Part shown: positions 39,617-49,438 of the stretch, one piece after another
How the letters are laid out: each line of letters begins with the position of its first letter
How positions within the stretch are numbered: position 1 is the stretch's first letter
Assembly: GCA_013298665.1 (NCBI GenBank)
Contig: JAAFIK010000003.1
Coordinates: forward strand, 128,641-192,640
Length of the DNA: 64,000 bases
Direction of reading: 5' to 3'
Source: Chitinophagales bacterium
Lineage (GTDB): Bacteria; Bacteroidota; Bacteroidia; Chitinophagales; Chitinophagaceae
The notes under the pieces: generated by a model
Database searches by the model: none
The model's input: the letters and a program-made list of their open reading frames with translations, nothing else
What the model was told of the DNA's origin: nothing
Translations under genes and position numbers: made by a program

Positions 39617-40360
39617 TTAAAATGCCTTGGCTTCTTCGTGGAGCAGGCGAACTAATTCTTCCGGGTTGTCGGCCGGTACGAGCTTTACACCCGCTTTGGC
39701 AGGGGGCAGTTCAAAAGCTACAACCTGTGTAAGGGCTTCAATGGCCACGGGCTCAATCGCTTTAAGGGGTTTGCTTCTCGCACCCATAATGCCTTTCATA
39801 TTGGGAATGCGTTGCTCGGCCATGCCTTTCTGGCAACTGATGACAAAGGGCAGTGCCACTGTATTTGTTTCTTCTCCACCCTCAATTTCGCGGTTGATGG
39901 TGGCCTGTGTACCACTGATGCCGAGTTTCGTGGCCAATGAGATAAAGGGCAGGTCCAGCAGTTCGGCCACCATACCACCGATGGATGAACCATTATAATC
40001 GATCGTTTCTTTACCGGTCATCACCATATCGTATGCACCCTCTTTGGCAACGGCCGCAATCTGTGAAGCGATGTAAAAACTATCGTGACTGTCTGCATTG
40101 ATGCGGATGGCTTCATCTCCACCAAGGGCGAGGGCTTTGCGGATGATCGGGTCGGCATCAGCGCCGCCAACGGTTACCAGGTGAATAACTGCAGAAGCGT
40201 CTGCTTCTTTTAACTCGATCGCCCTTACCAGAGCATACCATTCGTCGTAAGGATTGATGATCCACTGCACACCATCAGTAGCAAACTTGGTGTTGTTATC
40301 CGTGAAGGCTATTTTTGCCGTGGTATCAGGCGTTTTGCTGATACATACTAAAATCTTCAT
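39617..40360 (-). CDS. etfB: Electron transfer flavoprotein subunit beta
   Basis: MKILVCISKTPDTTAKI; VMTGKETIDYNGSSIGGMVAELLDLPF. Confidence 0.95.
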   Translation of the reverse strand: MKILVCISKTPDTTAKIAFTDNNTKFATDGVQWIINPYDEWYALVRAIELKEADASAVIHLVTVGGADADPIIRKALALGGDEAIRINADSHDSFYIASQIAAVAKEGAYDMVMTGKETIDYNGSSIGGMVAELLDLPFISLATKLGISGTQATINREIEGGEETNTVALPFVISCQKGMAEQRIPNMKGIMGARSKPLKAIEPVAIEALTQVVAFELPPAKAGVKLVPADNPEELVRLLHEEAKAF

Positions 40361-40397
40361 ACTGATATTTTATAGAAAGTTGTTTATGCAACTAATG

Positions 40398-40405
40398 CAA
40401 ATATA
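40398..40405 (-). promoter_or_regulatory. Putative Bacteroidota -7 promoter element upstream of etfB
   Basis: Minus strand TATATTTG (TAnnTTTG) about 40 bp upstream of the etfB ATG. Confidence 0.35.
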
Positions 40406-40463
40406 TGGCGAAGATTGGACATAAAAATAAATTGTACAAAATAATTATACCGTAAGCGGCACC

Positions 40464-40781
40464 ATGGCAGACAGAATCGCAAAACTGATGGAATTTTTAA
40501 CAGCCACGCCGGAAGACAGCTTCCTGCAGCACGCGCTGGCACTCGAACACATCAAACTGGGTGATGATGCGGCTGCCCGGGTACTTTTTGAAACCATCTT
40601 ACAGCGTGAACCGGGTTATACCGGCAGCTATTATCATCTGGCCCGCTTGCTCGAACGAACGGGCGAAACGGAGCAGGCCATTGCTGTTTATGAGCGGGGG
40701 ATGTCGGCTTGTAAACAGGCGGGCGATAACCACGCCCTTAACGAGCTGCGCATGGCCTGGGAAGAACTTATGGACATGTAA
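40464..40781 (+). CDS. Tetratricopeptide-repeat protein (small)
   Basis: LALEHIKLGDDAAARVLFETILQREPGYTGSYYHLARLLERTGETEQAIAVYERGM TPR pattern. Confidence 0.85.
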   Translation: MADRIAKLMEFLTATPEDSFLQHALALEHIKLGDDAAARVLFETILQREPGYTGSYYHLARLLERTGETEQAIAVYERGMSACKQAGDNHALNELRMAWEELMDM

Positions 40782-40811
40782 CGCTTCCATCACCGGGTTA
40801 AAACAACCATT

Positions 40812-42164
40812 ATGCACAAACGTTTGATCAATTATGTTCACCAGCACCAGCTTTTCAACAGGGGTAACCGGTTGTTGCTGGCGATAAGTGGTGGCCTCGA
40901 TTCTGTGGTGCTTGCCGATTTACTGCACCAGTCGGGTTTTGTTTTCGGGATGGCGCATGTCAATTTTGGTTTGCGTGGTGCGGAAAGCAATCGTGATGAA
41001 ATGTTTGTGCGTCAACTGGCTACACAGTACGGTGCAACATTATCGGTAGCACATTTTGATGCTAAACAATTTGCGGCAACCGAAGGCTGTTCGGTACAGG
41101 TGGCGGCGCGTAAGTTGCGCTACGATTGGTTTGACCGGCTGACCAGCAGTAATGGCGGTAATGAAACAATACCCACACATATCCTTACCGCGCACCATGC
41201 GGATGACAATACCGAAACCCTGCTGATGAATTTTTTTAAGGGTACGGGCATCAGCGGATTACGGGGGATACTGCCCAGGCAGGGTAAACTGGTGCGACCG
41301 ATGCTTTGCTTTACGCGGGAAGAGATTATGCAATACGCCACGGAAAAAAAGTTAGCATGGGTGGAAGACAGTTCCAATGAGTCGGATGCCTATACCCGCA
41401 ATTATTTCCGGCATCAGGTGATCCCGCTCGTGGAAGCACAATTCCCGGCGGTGATGCAGAACCTGCAGGATAATGCCTTACGCTTCAGGGATATTGAATT
41501 GCTTTACCGCCGGCAAGTGGCATTGGCCAAAAAACAATTGCTGGAACAGAAGGGAAACGAGGTGCATATTCCTGTGCTGAAGCTGCAAAAAACAGTGGGC
41601 TTACGCACCATCCTGTATGAAATCATTACAGAATATGGCTTTACGGCCTTGCAGACGGATGAGGTGCTTGCACTGCTGAACAGCGAAACCGGCAAATATG
41701 TGGCTTCGGCTACACACCGGGTAATTAAACACCGGTATTGGCTGATCATTGCACCACAACGCGTGGATGATGCAACGATATTTATTGCAGAAGGGGAGGG
41801 GACTGTTGCGCTTCCGGGTGGAGAATACCTGCGGGTGGAATTATTGGAAAACCAGACCCGGGAAATCGTGCCGGCACCGGAAGTGGCCTTGCTGGATGCT
41901 GACCTGGTGCAGTTTCCGCTGCTGATCCGCGGGTGGAAAAGCGGGGATTACCTGTACCCGCTGGGGATGCGGAAAAAGAAAAAAGTCAGCCGTTTGCTGA
42001 GCGACCTTAAGCGATCAATGGTGCAGAAAGAACATACACGGGTGGTGGAAATGAACCGTAAACTGCTGTGGGTGATCAACGAACGGATAGACGACCGGTT
42101 TAAAATAACACCAGCCACAACCCGTGTGCTGCGATTGACCTATGCTAAAAAGAAGGGTGGATGA
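40812..42164 (+). CDS. tilS: tRNA(Ile)-lysidine synthetase
   Basis: LLLAISGGLDSVVLADLL PP-loop; AHVNFGLRGAESNRDE; ILTAHHADDNTETLLMNFFKGTGISGLRGI. Confidence 0.96.
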   Translation: MHKRLINYVHQHQLFNRGNRLLLAISGGLDSVVLADLLHQSGFVFGMAHVNFGLRGAESNRDEMFVRQLATQYGATLSVAHFDAKQFAATEGCSVQVAARKLRYDWFDRLTSSNGGNETIPTHILTAHHADDNTETLLMNFFKGTGISGLRGILPRQGKLVRPMLCFTREEIMQYATEKKLAWVEDSSNESDAYTRNYFRHQVIPLVEAQFPAVMQNLQDNALRFRDIELLYRRQVALAKKQLLEQKGNEVHIPVLKLQKTVGLRTILYEIITEYGFTALQTDEVLALLNSETGKYVASATHRVIKHRYWLIIAPQRVDDATIFIAEGEGTVALPGGEYLRVELLENQTREIVPAPEVALLDADLVQFPLLIRGWKSGDYLYPLGMRKKKKVSRLLSDLKRSMVQKEHTRVVEMNRKLLWVINERIDDRFKITPATTRVLRLTYAKKKGG

Positions 42165-42786
42165 GCCTGTACCATGATTCTGCGAGTAAGTCCGGTCTTT
42201 TGACCAGCATGAGTAGTACCGTAATGACAAAACCAAAGACAGAGCCCCAGAGATGCGCGTCGTGGTTGATATTGCCGATACCCCGTTTGGCCATATACAC
42301 GCAATAAATGAGGTAGAGAATGGCATACGCGATAAAAGGGAAGGGGATGCCATATAGGCGGATCAGCCCCCAGGGGTTGAAAAGAATACAGGCAAATACC
42401 ACGGCCGAAACGGCACCCGAAGCACCAAGGCTCCGGTACTGCTGGTTGTCCTGCTGTTTGACATAAGTCGGCAGGTCAGACACGATTAAACCGAGAAGGT
42501 AGAGTGCTATATAGGCAATGCTTCCGCCAAGCTCATATTCCCTGAAATAGATTTCCACTGCCCGGCCAAAAGAGTAAAGGGTAAACATATTGAAGAACAG
42601 GTGGATAAAATCGGCGTGGATAAACCCAGAGCTGATAAAGCGGTAATACTGCTTTGCCCTTTTGACACCGTATGGCCACATAATGAGCTGGTTAATGGTA
42701 TTGCCGTTGTTGAAACCGATCAGCGATACGATGACGTTGATCGCAATCAGCAGCATGGTTATGGGATAATTTTGAATTTCAGACAT
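42145..42786 (-). CDS. Rhomboid family intramembrane serine protease
   Basis: FIHADFIHLFFNMFTLYSFGRAVE; SLGASGAVSAVVFACILF (GxSG catalytic motif); NHDAHLWGSVFGFV. Confidence 0.93.
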   Translation of the reverse strand: MSEIQNYPITMLLIAINVIVSLIGFNNGNTINQLIMWPYGVKRAKQYYRFISSGFIHADFIHLFFNMFTLYSFGRAVEIYFREYELGGSIAYIALYLLGLIVSDLPTYVKQQDNQQYRSLGASGAVSAVVFACILFNPWGLIRLYGIPFPFIAYAILYLIYCVYMAKRGIGNINHDAHLWGSVFGFVITVLLMLVKRPDLLAESWYRLIHPSF

Positions 42787-42798
42787 AATAGTATCCAG

Positions 42799-43272
42799 TT
42801 AAAGGTGATGGTATTTTTCGTTACGCAAAATTGTGCAGGCGCGATAGACCTGTTCTGCAAGCACCAGCCTGACCAACTGGTGCGGAAAAACAAGGGGTGA
42901 TAAACTCCAGGTAAACTGTGCGCGTTGAGCGACGGTTTTATCCACCCCGTAAGCACCGCCTATCAAAAAAACAATTTGCTTTGTACTTTCGTTTGCCCTT
43001 GCCTGTACCAGACTGGCCAGTCCCTCGCTGTTCAGCAGTTTACCCCGTTCGTCCAGCAATACTAAATAATCCTCTTTCTTCAGCAGACTAAGGATATTTT
43101 CGCCTTCTTTCTGTCTGAGTGTTTCGGGTGAAGCCGGTCCGGCGTTCCTGGGCGGGGGAATCAGCAGCCATTCTGTTACAAAGTAATGCTGCAGGCGTTT
43201 GGTAAACATATCCACCCCCTCTTTTACATATGCTTCATGCGCTTTGCCTACCGACCAGAATTGGAGCTTCAT
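42799..43272 (-). CDS. rlmH: 23S rRNA (pseudouridine1915-N3)-methyltransferase
   Basis: MKLQFWSVGKAHEAYVKEGVDMFTKRL; VFLIGGAYGVDKTV; SLSPLVFPHQLVRLVLAEQVYRACTI. Confidence 0.96.
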   Translation of the reverse strand: MKLQFWSVGKAHEAYVKEGVDMFTKRLQHYFVTEWLLIPPPRNAGPASPETLRQKEGENILSLLKKEDYLVLLDERGKLLNSEGLASLVQARANESTKQIVFLIGGAYGVDKTVAQRAQFTWSLSPLVFPHQLVRLVLAEQVYRACTILRNEKYHHL

Positions 43273-43281
43273 TCCTTGCAA

Positions 43282-45132
43282 TTATTTTATCAGCTCAGTA
43301 ACCCACATGGTCATGGCAGGAATTTTTACTTTTCCGGTGAGGGCTACCACTGCTTTATTGAATACATTCAATCCCTGTTTGAACCCTGTGGTGCGTTCGG
43401 TGAAGCGGGACATGTCCACTTCTTTTTCGCCCTTATCCGTATTCATGATGCACATGATTGTTTGCTTACTGTCGTACCGGAAATAAACATATACACCTTC
43501 CTGTGGTACAAACTGCATGAGTTTGCCCGTTTTGAGTGCAGAGGAGTATTTGCGGATATTGGCGAGGGTACGGATATAGGTAAACATTTCATTTTCCTTA
43601 TCCGTTCTGCCGCTTGCTGTAAATTTATTGGTGGCATCACCCGGCCAGCCCCCGGGGAAATCCTGGCGTACATGGCCATCATTGGGTTTGGTGAGTCCCG
43701 TCAGCAACAGTTCGTTGCCATAATACATTTGCGGGATACCCCTGAATGTGAGCAGCCAGGCAAATGCCATTTTGTATTTATCAAAATCCTCCTGTATCAC
43801 CGAGTAAAAGCGGGGCAGGTCGTGGTTGTCGAGAAATATAACCTGCCGCATGGGATCACGGTAAATAAAGTCCTGTGCCGTGGTGGTGTATAATTTGCTT
43901 ACCCCTTCCGTCCAGCCAAAGCCTTTGGTAAGCGCTTCCTGTATGCCATAAAAGAGCAACTGGAAATCGGTGGTAGCCTGCAGGTTACTTTTATAGGGAA
44001 TATCGTATTTGTTCTGACAGAAATAACTCTGGTTAGGTACACCGTGTACCCAGGTTTCACCAAAGATGGTGAGGCGGGGATATTCATCATAAAGCGCCTG
44101 GTTGCAGCGGTTCATGAAACCCAGATCGTTGTAGGAGTAGGTGTCGATGCGCCAGCCGTCGATACCAAAGTTTTCAACCGTCCAGATGGCGTGCTGGATG
44201 AGGAAGTTGGCCAGGTAAGGGTTGTTCTGGTTGAGGTCGGCCATAGAGGGTACAAACCAGCCATCCGCCATTTTCTTTATTTCTGATGGCGCCGCGTACG
44301 GATCAAAAAGTGTCTGTTCTTTATAACTGGTATTGGTATATGCCGGCCATTGATGCACCCAGTCTTTCATGGGCATATCCTTGATAAAAAAATGTTCGAT
44401 TCCTACGTGGTTGTACACAGCATCCTGTATCATCTTCATACCTCTGGCGTGTGTGGCATCAATGAGCGCCTGGTAAGCAGCATCGCCACCAATACGCCTG
44501 TCGACCTGGTAATGGTTCGTAAATGCGTATCCATGCTCTGTACGATCGGGCATATCATTTTCGATCACGGGGTTGAGCCAGAGGGTGGTTACGCCAAGAT
44601 CATCCAGGTAATCGAGGTGGTTTTGTATGCCTTTAAGATCGCCGCCATGCCGGTTGAATACCGTGTCGCGGTTGAGGGTTTGATCGAGCATACCCGATAT
44701 CCGGTCGTTTGAAGTATCGCCATTGCTGAAGCGGTCGGGCATGATGAGGTACACCATATCGGCCGAAGTAACGCCCTGGGCATAAGCTGTACCATTGCCT
44801 TTACGGCGGGGCTTGATGGCAAAGTCGATGGTAAAACTGCCGCTCTCCCTTTTCACCTGTATTTTAGCGGTGCCGGGTTGGGTACCGGCCGCGATGTCGA
44901 GGTCGAGAAAAATATAATTTGTATTCTCAACCCTGTTGACTTTCAGTAATTTGATACCGGGATAACTGATACTGAATGTACCGGCATTGGCAATGGCATC
45001 GCCATGTACCATCACCTGTACTTTTTTCCATTTCATACCCGGCCACCAGTTGGCCGGGTAGCAGGTGTAACCCTGCTGGGCAAAAAGACAGTTGCTTAAC
45101 AGCAATAACGGGAACAGAAAAACTTTCTTCAT
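43282..45132 (-). CDS. GH13 alpha-amylase family protein (cyclomaltodextrinase/neopullulanase, SusA-like)
   Basis: MIQDAVYNHVGIEH, FGIDGWRIDTYSYND, IFGETWVHG, FLDNHDLPR GH13 motifs; N-terminal Ig-like domain and signal peptide. Confidence 0.93.
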   Translation of the reverse strand: MKKVFLFPLLLLSNCLFAQQGYTCYPANWWPGMKWKKVQVMVHGDAIANAGTFSISYPGIKLLKVNRVENTNYIFLDLDIAAGTQPGTAKIQVKRESGSFTIDFAIKPRRKGNGTAYAQGVTSADMVYLIMPDRFSNGDTSNDRISGMLDQTLNRDTVFNRHGGDLKGIQNHLDYLDDLGVTTLWLNPVIENDMPDRTEHGYAFTNHYQVDRRIGGDAAYQALIDATHARGMKMIQDAVYNHVGIEHFFIKDMPMKDWVHQWPAYTNTSYKEQTLFDPYAAPSEIKKMADGWFVPSMADLNQNNPYLANFLIQHAIWTVENFGIDGWRIDTYSYNDLGFMNRCNQALYDEYPRLTIFGETWVHGVPNQSYFCQNKYDIPYKSNLQATTDFQLLFYGIQEALTKGFGWTEGVSKLYTTTAQDFIYRDPMRQVIFLDNHDLPRFYSVIQEDFDKYKMAFAWLLTFRGIPQMYYGNELLLTGLTKPNDGHVRQDFPGGWPGDATNKFTASGRTDKENEMFTYIRTLANIRKYSSALKTGKLMQFVPQEGVYVYFRYDSKQTIMCIMNTDKGEKEVDMSRFTERTTGFKQGLNVFNKAVVALTGKVKIPAMTMWVTELIK

Positions 45133-45135
45133 AAA

Positions 45136-46491
45136 CTATATTTTCGCTGGTTTATCTTCTTTGACAAAAAAGTAACAAATCAACGCAGCCAAAATCAGCA
45201 TACCACCCCCAATCTGTACGGCGAGTACCCGATCGTTGTTGAGTACATGTTTCATAATCGAGCCAAAACCAAAGGAGGCCATGATTTCGGGTAATACGAT
45301 AAAGAAATTGAAGATACCCATATAAATGCCTACGCGGTTTCTGGGAAGACACCCGCTGAGCATGGCATAAGGCATACTCAGGATACTCGTCCACGCAATG
45401 CCCACTCCTGTCATACAGAGGTAGAGCATCTTTGGGTTTTCAACCCAGCCCACACTGATGAGGCCTATTGCACCACAAAGCAGGCAGAGGCTATGGGTAA
45501 GTTTTCTGCCGAGCCTGTCTGCGATGGACGGCAGCAAAAAGGCGAAACCAAAAGTAATGACATTATAAAAGGCAAGCGTAAGGCCGGCAAAATCAGCACC
45601 TTTTGCATACAAGGGATCGCTGTTGTCTACGCCATGATATACGTTAACTGCTACGGCAGTGGTATAATAAAACCACATGAGGAACAAGCCGGGCCAGGTA
45701 AAGAATTGCACCAAGGAAAGTATCTGCATGCGTTTGGGCATATTCAGGAATGCATTAAAAAAACTGCTGATACCCCCACCGGAAGATTTTTCATTCTTTT
45801 CAGTATGGTCATCATCAAATTGTCCGGGAGGATATTCTTTTGTTGTGAAGACGGTGTATAAGACGGCTGCGAGGAAGAAGAAGGCACCGGTATAAAAACT
45901 CCATTTGATATTATCGGAGATCACCCCTTGTACCGAAGTGTTTTGAAACCCGAAAATGTTTTTGAATATCCAGGGAAGGGCTGATGCGATGCTTCCCCCA
46001 AGCCCAATCATCAAACTCTGCATGATAAATCCTCTGTTTACCTGGCTTTCCGGCAACTTGTCGGTTACAAAGGCACGAAAAGGCTCCATAGACACATTCC
46101 CAAAAACATCCAGAACCCATAACAACCCTGCTGCCATCCATAATGCACTGCTGTAGGGCATGAATATCAAAGCGATGGAACTGAGTATGGCACCGATAAG
46201 AAAATAGGGTCTTCTTCTGCCCCATTTGGGATGCCAGGTATTATCGCTCATATAGCCGATTAATGGCTGAACCAGTAATCCGGTGAGTGGCGCTGCCAAA
46301 AATAACAAGGGTACTTCATCAGGATTAGCACCCAGGTTTTCATAAATACGCCCCATATTGGCTCTTTGCAGATCCCAGCCAAACTGGATACCAAAAAAGC
46401 CAACACTCATATTGATGATTTCTGAAATGGGCAGACGGGGTTTGGATGTTGTGCGTAAGTCTTCTGCCATGGGCTGGTTATTATTTGCCAT
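45136..46491 (-). CDS. MFS transporter, SLC45/maltodextrin-like
   Basis: FGIQFGWDLQRANMGRIYENLGANPDEVPLL, LTGLLVQPLIGYMSDNTWHPKWGRRRPYFLIGA; adjacent to GH13. Confidence 0.9.
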   Translation of the reverse strand: MANNNQPMAEDLRTTSKPRLPISEIINMSVGFFGIQFGWDLQRANMGRIYENLGANPDEVPLLFLAAPLTGLLVQPLIGYMSDNTWHPKWGRRRPYFLIGAILSSIALIFMPYSSALWMAAGLLWVLDVFGNVSMEPFRAFVTDKLPESQVNRGFIMQSLMIGLGGSIASALPWIFKNIFGFQNTSVQGVISDNIKWSFYTGAFFFLAAVLYTVFTTKEYPPGQFDDDHTEKNEKSSGGGISSFFNAFLNMPKRMQILSLVQFFTWPGLFLMWFYYTTAVAVNVYHGVDNSDPLYAKGADFAGLTLAFYNVITFGFAFLLPSIADRLGRKLTHSLCLLCGAIGLISVGWVENPKMLYLCMTGVGIAWTSILSMPYAMLSGCLPRNRVGIYMGIFNFFIVLPEIMASFGFGSIMKHVLNNDRVLAVQIGGGMLILAALICYFFVKEDKPAKI

Positions 46492-46569
46492 TGCAATCGT
46501 TTAATGATGAATAAATGTGTAGTTTATACACAATTCCTGATATACTGCTGTAATGATAACCGTTATGCA

Positions 46570-47847
46570 TTAAATCACCGTACCGTTGGTGAGTATGGCA
46601 CCTTTTTTCAACACCACAATACCTTCTTTTACGGTATAAAGCGCATGATCACCATCGGGCAGGTGCGGGCCGCCGTTGATGCGGACGTCGTTGCCAATGC
46701 GGCAGTTTTTATCCACAATCACGTTCTTGATGTAGCAGCGGTCGCCGATTCCTACCTTGGGGATACCTTTTTCTTCTGAATGGGCTATCTCTACCAGTGT
46801 TTCGTAGTAATCACTACCCATGATGTAGCAGCTTACGATGGTGGTACCTGCGCCGATGCGGGTACGGATGCCCACCACACTGTTTTCGATACGGCTGGCA
46901 TTGATGATACAACCTTCGGCAATAAGGGTTTTCTCCAAAGTGGATCCACTGATCTTGGCCGGCGGCAGCATACGTGCACGGCTATAGACGAGTTGTGTAT
47001 TGTCGAAGAGGTTGAAAGGAGGGATATCCATCGTGAGCGCCAGGTTGGCCTCAAAGAAAGAGTAAATATTTCCGATATCCGTCCAGTAGCCATCATACTG
47101 GTAGCTGACCACTTTATACTTGTTGATAGAGGAGGGGATGATTTCCTTGCCAAAATCAGTCGCGTCTTTTTTCTCTTCATTGAGCAGATCGAAGAGCATT
47201 TTGCGGTTGAAAATGTAGATACCCATGGAAGCCAGGTAATTCCTGCCCTGTTCTTTCATTTCCTTACCTGTGTCGCTTACCCATTCGGGTAATATGTCTT
47301 TATCGGGTTTTTCAATAAAAGAAGTAATGGTATTGTCTGCATCAGATTTCAATATGCCAAATTCCGGTGCTTCGCGCTCGCCCACGGGAATGGTAGCAAT
47401 GGAGATGTCGGCACCCATCGCTTTGTGCGCGTCGAGCATGGTGGCAAAGTCCATCTGGTACAACTGGTCGCCACTGAGGATGAGTACATATTCAAATTCG
47501 TTGTTGCCGATATGCCTCAGGCTTTGGCGTACGGCATCGGCGGTACCCTGAAACCAGGTGGGGTTATCGGGTGTTTGCTCTGCGGCAAGGATATCGACAA
47601 AACCGCTGCTGAATGCACTGAACTGGTAAGTGTTCTTGATGTGCTTGTTCAGCGAGGCAGAGTTGAACTGCGTAAGTACAAACATGCGGTTGATGTTTGA
47701 GTTGATGCAGTTGGAGATGGGAATGTCCACAAGCCGGTATTTACCCGCGATAGGAACGGCGGGCTTACTACGGGTAGACGTGAGCGGGTATAACCTGCTT
47801 CCGGCACCCCCGCCAAGAATTACGGCAACTGTTGATTTACTGATCAT
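46570..47847 (-). CDS. glgC: Glucose-1-phosphate adenylyltransferase
   Basis: AVILGGGAGSRLYPLTSTRSKPAVPIAGKYRLVDIPISNCINS; HLPDGDHALYTVKEGIVVLKKGA. Confidence 0.96.
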   Translation of the reverse strand: MISKSTVAVILGGGAGSRLYPLTSTRSKPAVPIAGKYRLVDIPISNCINSNINRMFVLTQFNSASLNKHIKNTYQFSAFSSGFVDILAAEQTPDNPTWFQGTADAVRQSLRHIGNNEFEYVLILSGDQLYQMDFATMLDAHKAMGADISIATIPVGEREAPEFGILKSDADNTITSFIEKPDKDILPEWVSDTGKEMKEQGRNYLASMGIYIFNRKMLFDLLNEEKKDATDFGKEIIPSSINKYKVVSYQYDGYWTDIGNIYSFFEANLALTMDIPPFNLFDNTQLVYSRARMLPPAKISGSTLEKTLIAEGCIINASRIENSVVGIRTRIGAGTTIVSCYIMGSDYYETLVEIAHSEEKGIPKVGIGDRCYIKNVIVDKNCRIGNDVRINGGPHLPDGDHALYTVKEGIVVLKKGAILTNGTVI

Positions 47848-47899
47848 ATGAATGGTGTGATGATTTGATACAATGAAAATATTTTATTGTTCCCTGAAG

Positions 47900-49324
47900 C
47901 TATGCTACAGGCATGGTCGATTTGTACACGTCTATATATTTACCCGCACTGTTTTCCCAACTGTGATCGATTTCCATCATCCGGCTGCGGATGGCTGTCA
48001 TACGTTCCTTGTCGGCGTAGAGCTCCACACCGCGGTGAATGGAGTACGTAATGTCCCACACGGAGGCATTGTTGAACCGGATACCAAAGCCATCGGGTTC
48101 ACCAAAATCGGTTACGGTATCTTTTAACCCTCCTGTACTTCTTACAATGGGGATGGTGCCATAGCGCAGGGCATAAAGCTGGTTGAGGCCGCATGGTTCA
48201 ACGCGGCTGGGCATGAGCAGAAAGTCGGCCCCGGCATACATCAGGTGGCTCAGCTTTTCATTGTACCCGATGGTGGAATTGTAATAGCCCACAAATAACC
48301 CCCGAAGGGCTTCCAACTGGTTTTCCACGGCGGGATCGCCACTGCCGAGGATGAGGAAATTCATTTTTGATCCTACGTGGGTGAGCGCGTCATAAATGGC
48401 TTGCGGGAGCAGATCGGCAGCTTTTTCGCCTACGAGCCGGCCGATAAACACAAAGAGCGGCTTTTCGATATCAAGACCATATTCATCGCAAAGTTGTCTT
48501 TTGTTCAGTTTTTTCCCTGCATCGGCGTCAGCACTGGTATAATTGTCAAGAATATAGGTATCCGTAGCGGGATCCCATACCTTATTATCGATGCCGTTCA
48601 GGATGCCCGTACATTTACCCTGTTCGTACTCAAAGAGCATTTCCAGTCCGTTGGCCTGGTACTTCAGTTCGGCCATATAGCTTGGGCTTACAGTGGTTAC
48701 CTTCCAGGCGCATTTGATGCCGGATGCAAGCGGGTTAATGGTGTTCGACCAGTCTAATGAACCCCAGCGCCAACTGTCCCATGCCGGGAGGTAGTTTTGT
48801 TTCTCCCAACCCATCCAGCCCTGGTATTGTGCGTTGTGTATGGTAAGTACAGTGGGGATACCCGACAAATGACGGTAAGCAAAACAATGCTGCATCATAA
48901 AGGGGATAAGCGCAGTATGGTGATCGTGTACATGTACCACATCCGGGCGGTGCTGCCATTGGCTGATCCAATCCACCACAGCAATCTGAAAGGCCATGAA
49001 GCGTTCGGTATCGTCGTCGTAGCTGTAAATACGTTCCCGGTCGAGCAGGCCGTAGATGTCAACAAGGTAGAGGTCGAAGTCTAATTTGTTGGTTTTTTCC
49101 TTAATGATGGTATAATCGCAGTAACGGGTACCCATGTGGAAACCGCCCTTGTGTACGACTTCAAACTCATTTTCATAAAGAAACCGGGTGCGATACATCG
49201 GCATCACCACTTTGGCGATATGCCCCAGCAGGTTCTGGTATTTGGGCAAAGCGCCTACAACATCACCCAGCCCCCCCGCTTTGGCTACGGGGTAACACTC
49301 CGCACTAACGTGAATAATTTCCAT
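47900..49324 (-). CDS. glgA: Glycogen/starch synthase
   Basis: IIHVSAECYPVAKAGGLGDVVGALPKY; VVHVHDHHTALIPF; SRVEPCGLNQLYALRYGTIPIVRSTGGLKDTV. Confidence 0.95.
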   Translation of the reverse strand: MEIIHVSAECYPVAKAGGLGDVVGALPKYQNLLGHIAKVVMPMYRTRFLYENEFEVVHKGGFHMGTRYCDYTIIKEKTNKLDFDLYLVDIYGLLDRERIYSYDDDTERFMAFQIAVVDWISQWQHRPDVVHVHDHHTALIPFMMQHCFAYRHLSGIPTVLTIHNAQYQGWMGWEKQNYLPAWDSWRWGSLDWSNTINPLASGIKCAWKVTTVSPSYMAELKYQANGLEMLFEYEQGKCTGILNGIDNKVWDPATDTYILDNYTSADADAGKKLNKRQLCDEYGLDIEKPLFVFIGRLVGEKAADLLPQAIYDALTHVGSKMNFLILGSGDPAVENQLEALRGLFVGYYNSTIGYNEKLSHLMYAGADFLLMPSRVEPCGLNQLYALRYGTIPIVRSTGGLKDTVTDFGEPDGFGIRFNNASVWDITYSIHRGVELYADKERMTAIRSRMMEIDHSWENSAGKYIDVYKSTMPVA

Positions 49325-49438
49325 GTATTTGATTATCAGGTTTCAAATTAAGCACTAATTGCCAGCAAACAAAAATTTAGTTTAGTTTTTGCAGATAAAA
49401 TAATTAGTTTATTTTCATCCGATAAAACAAAACCAAAT

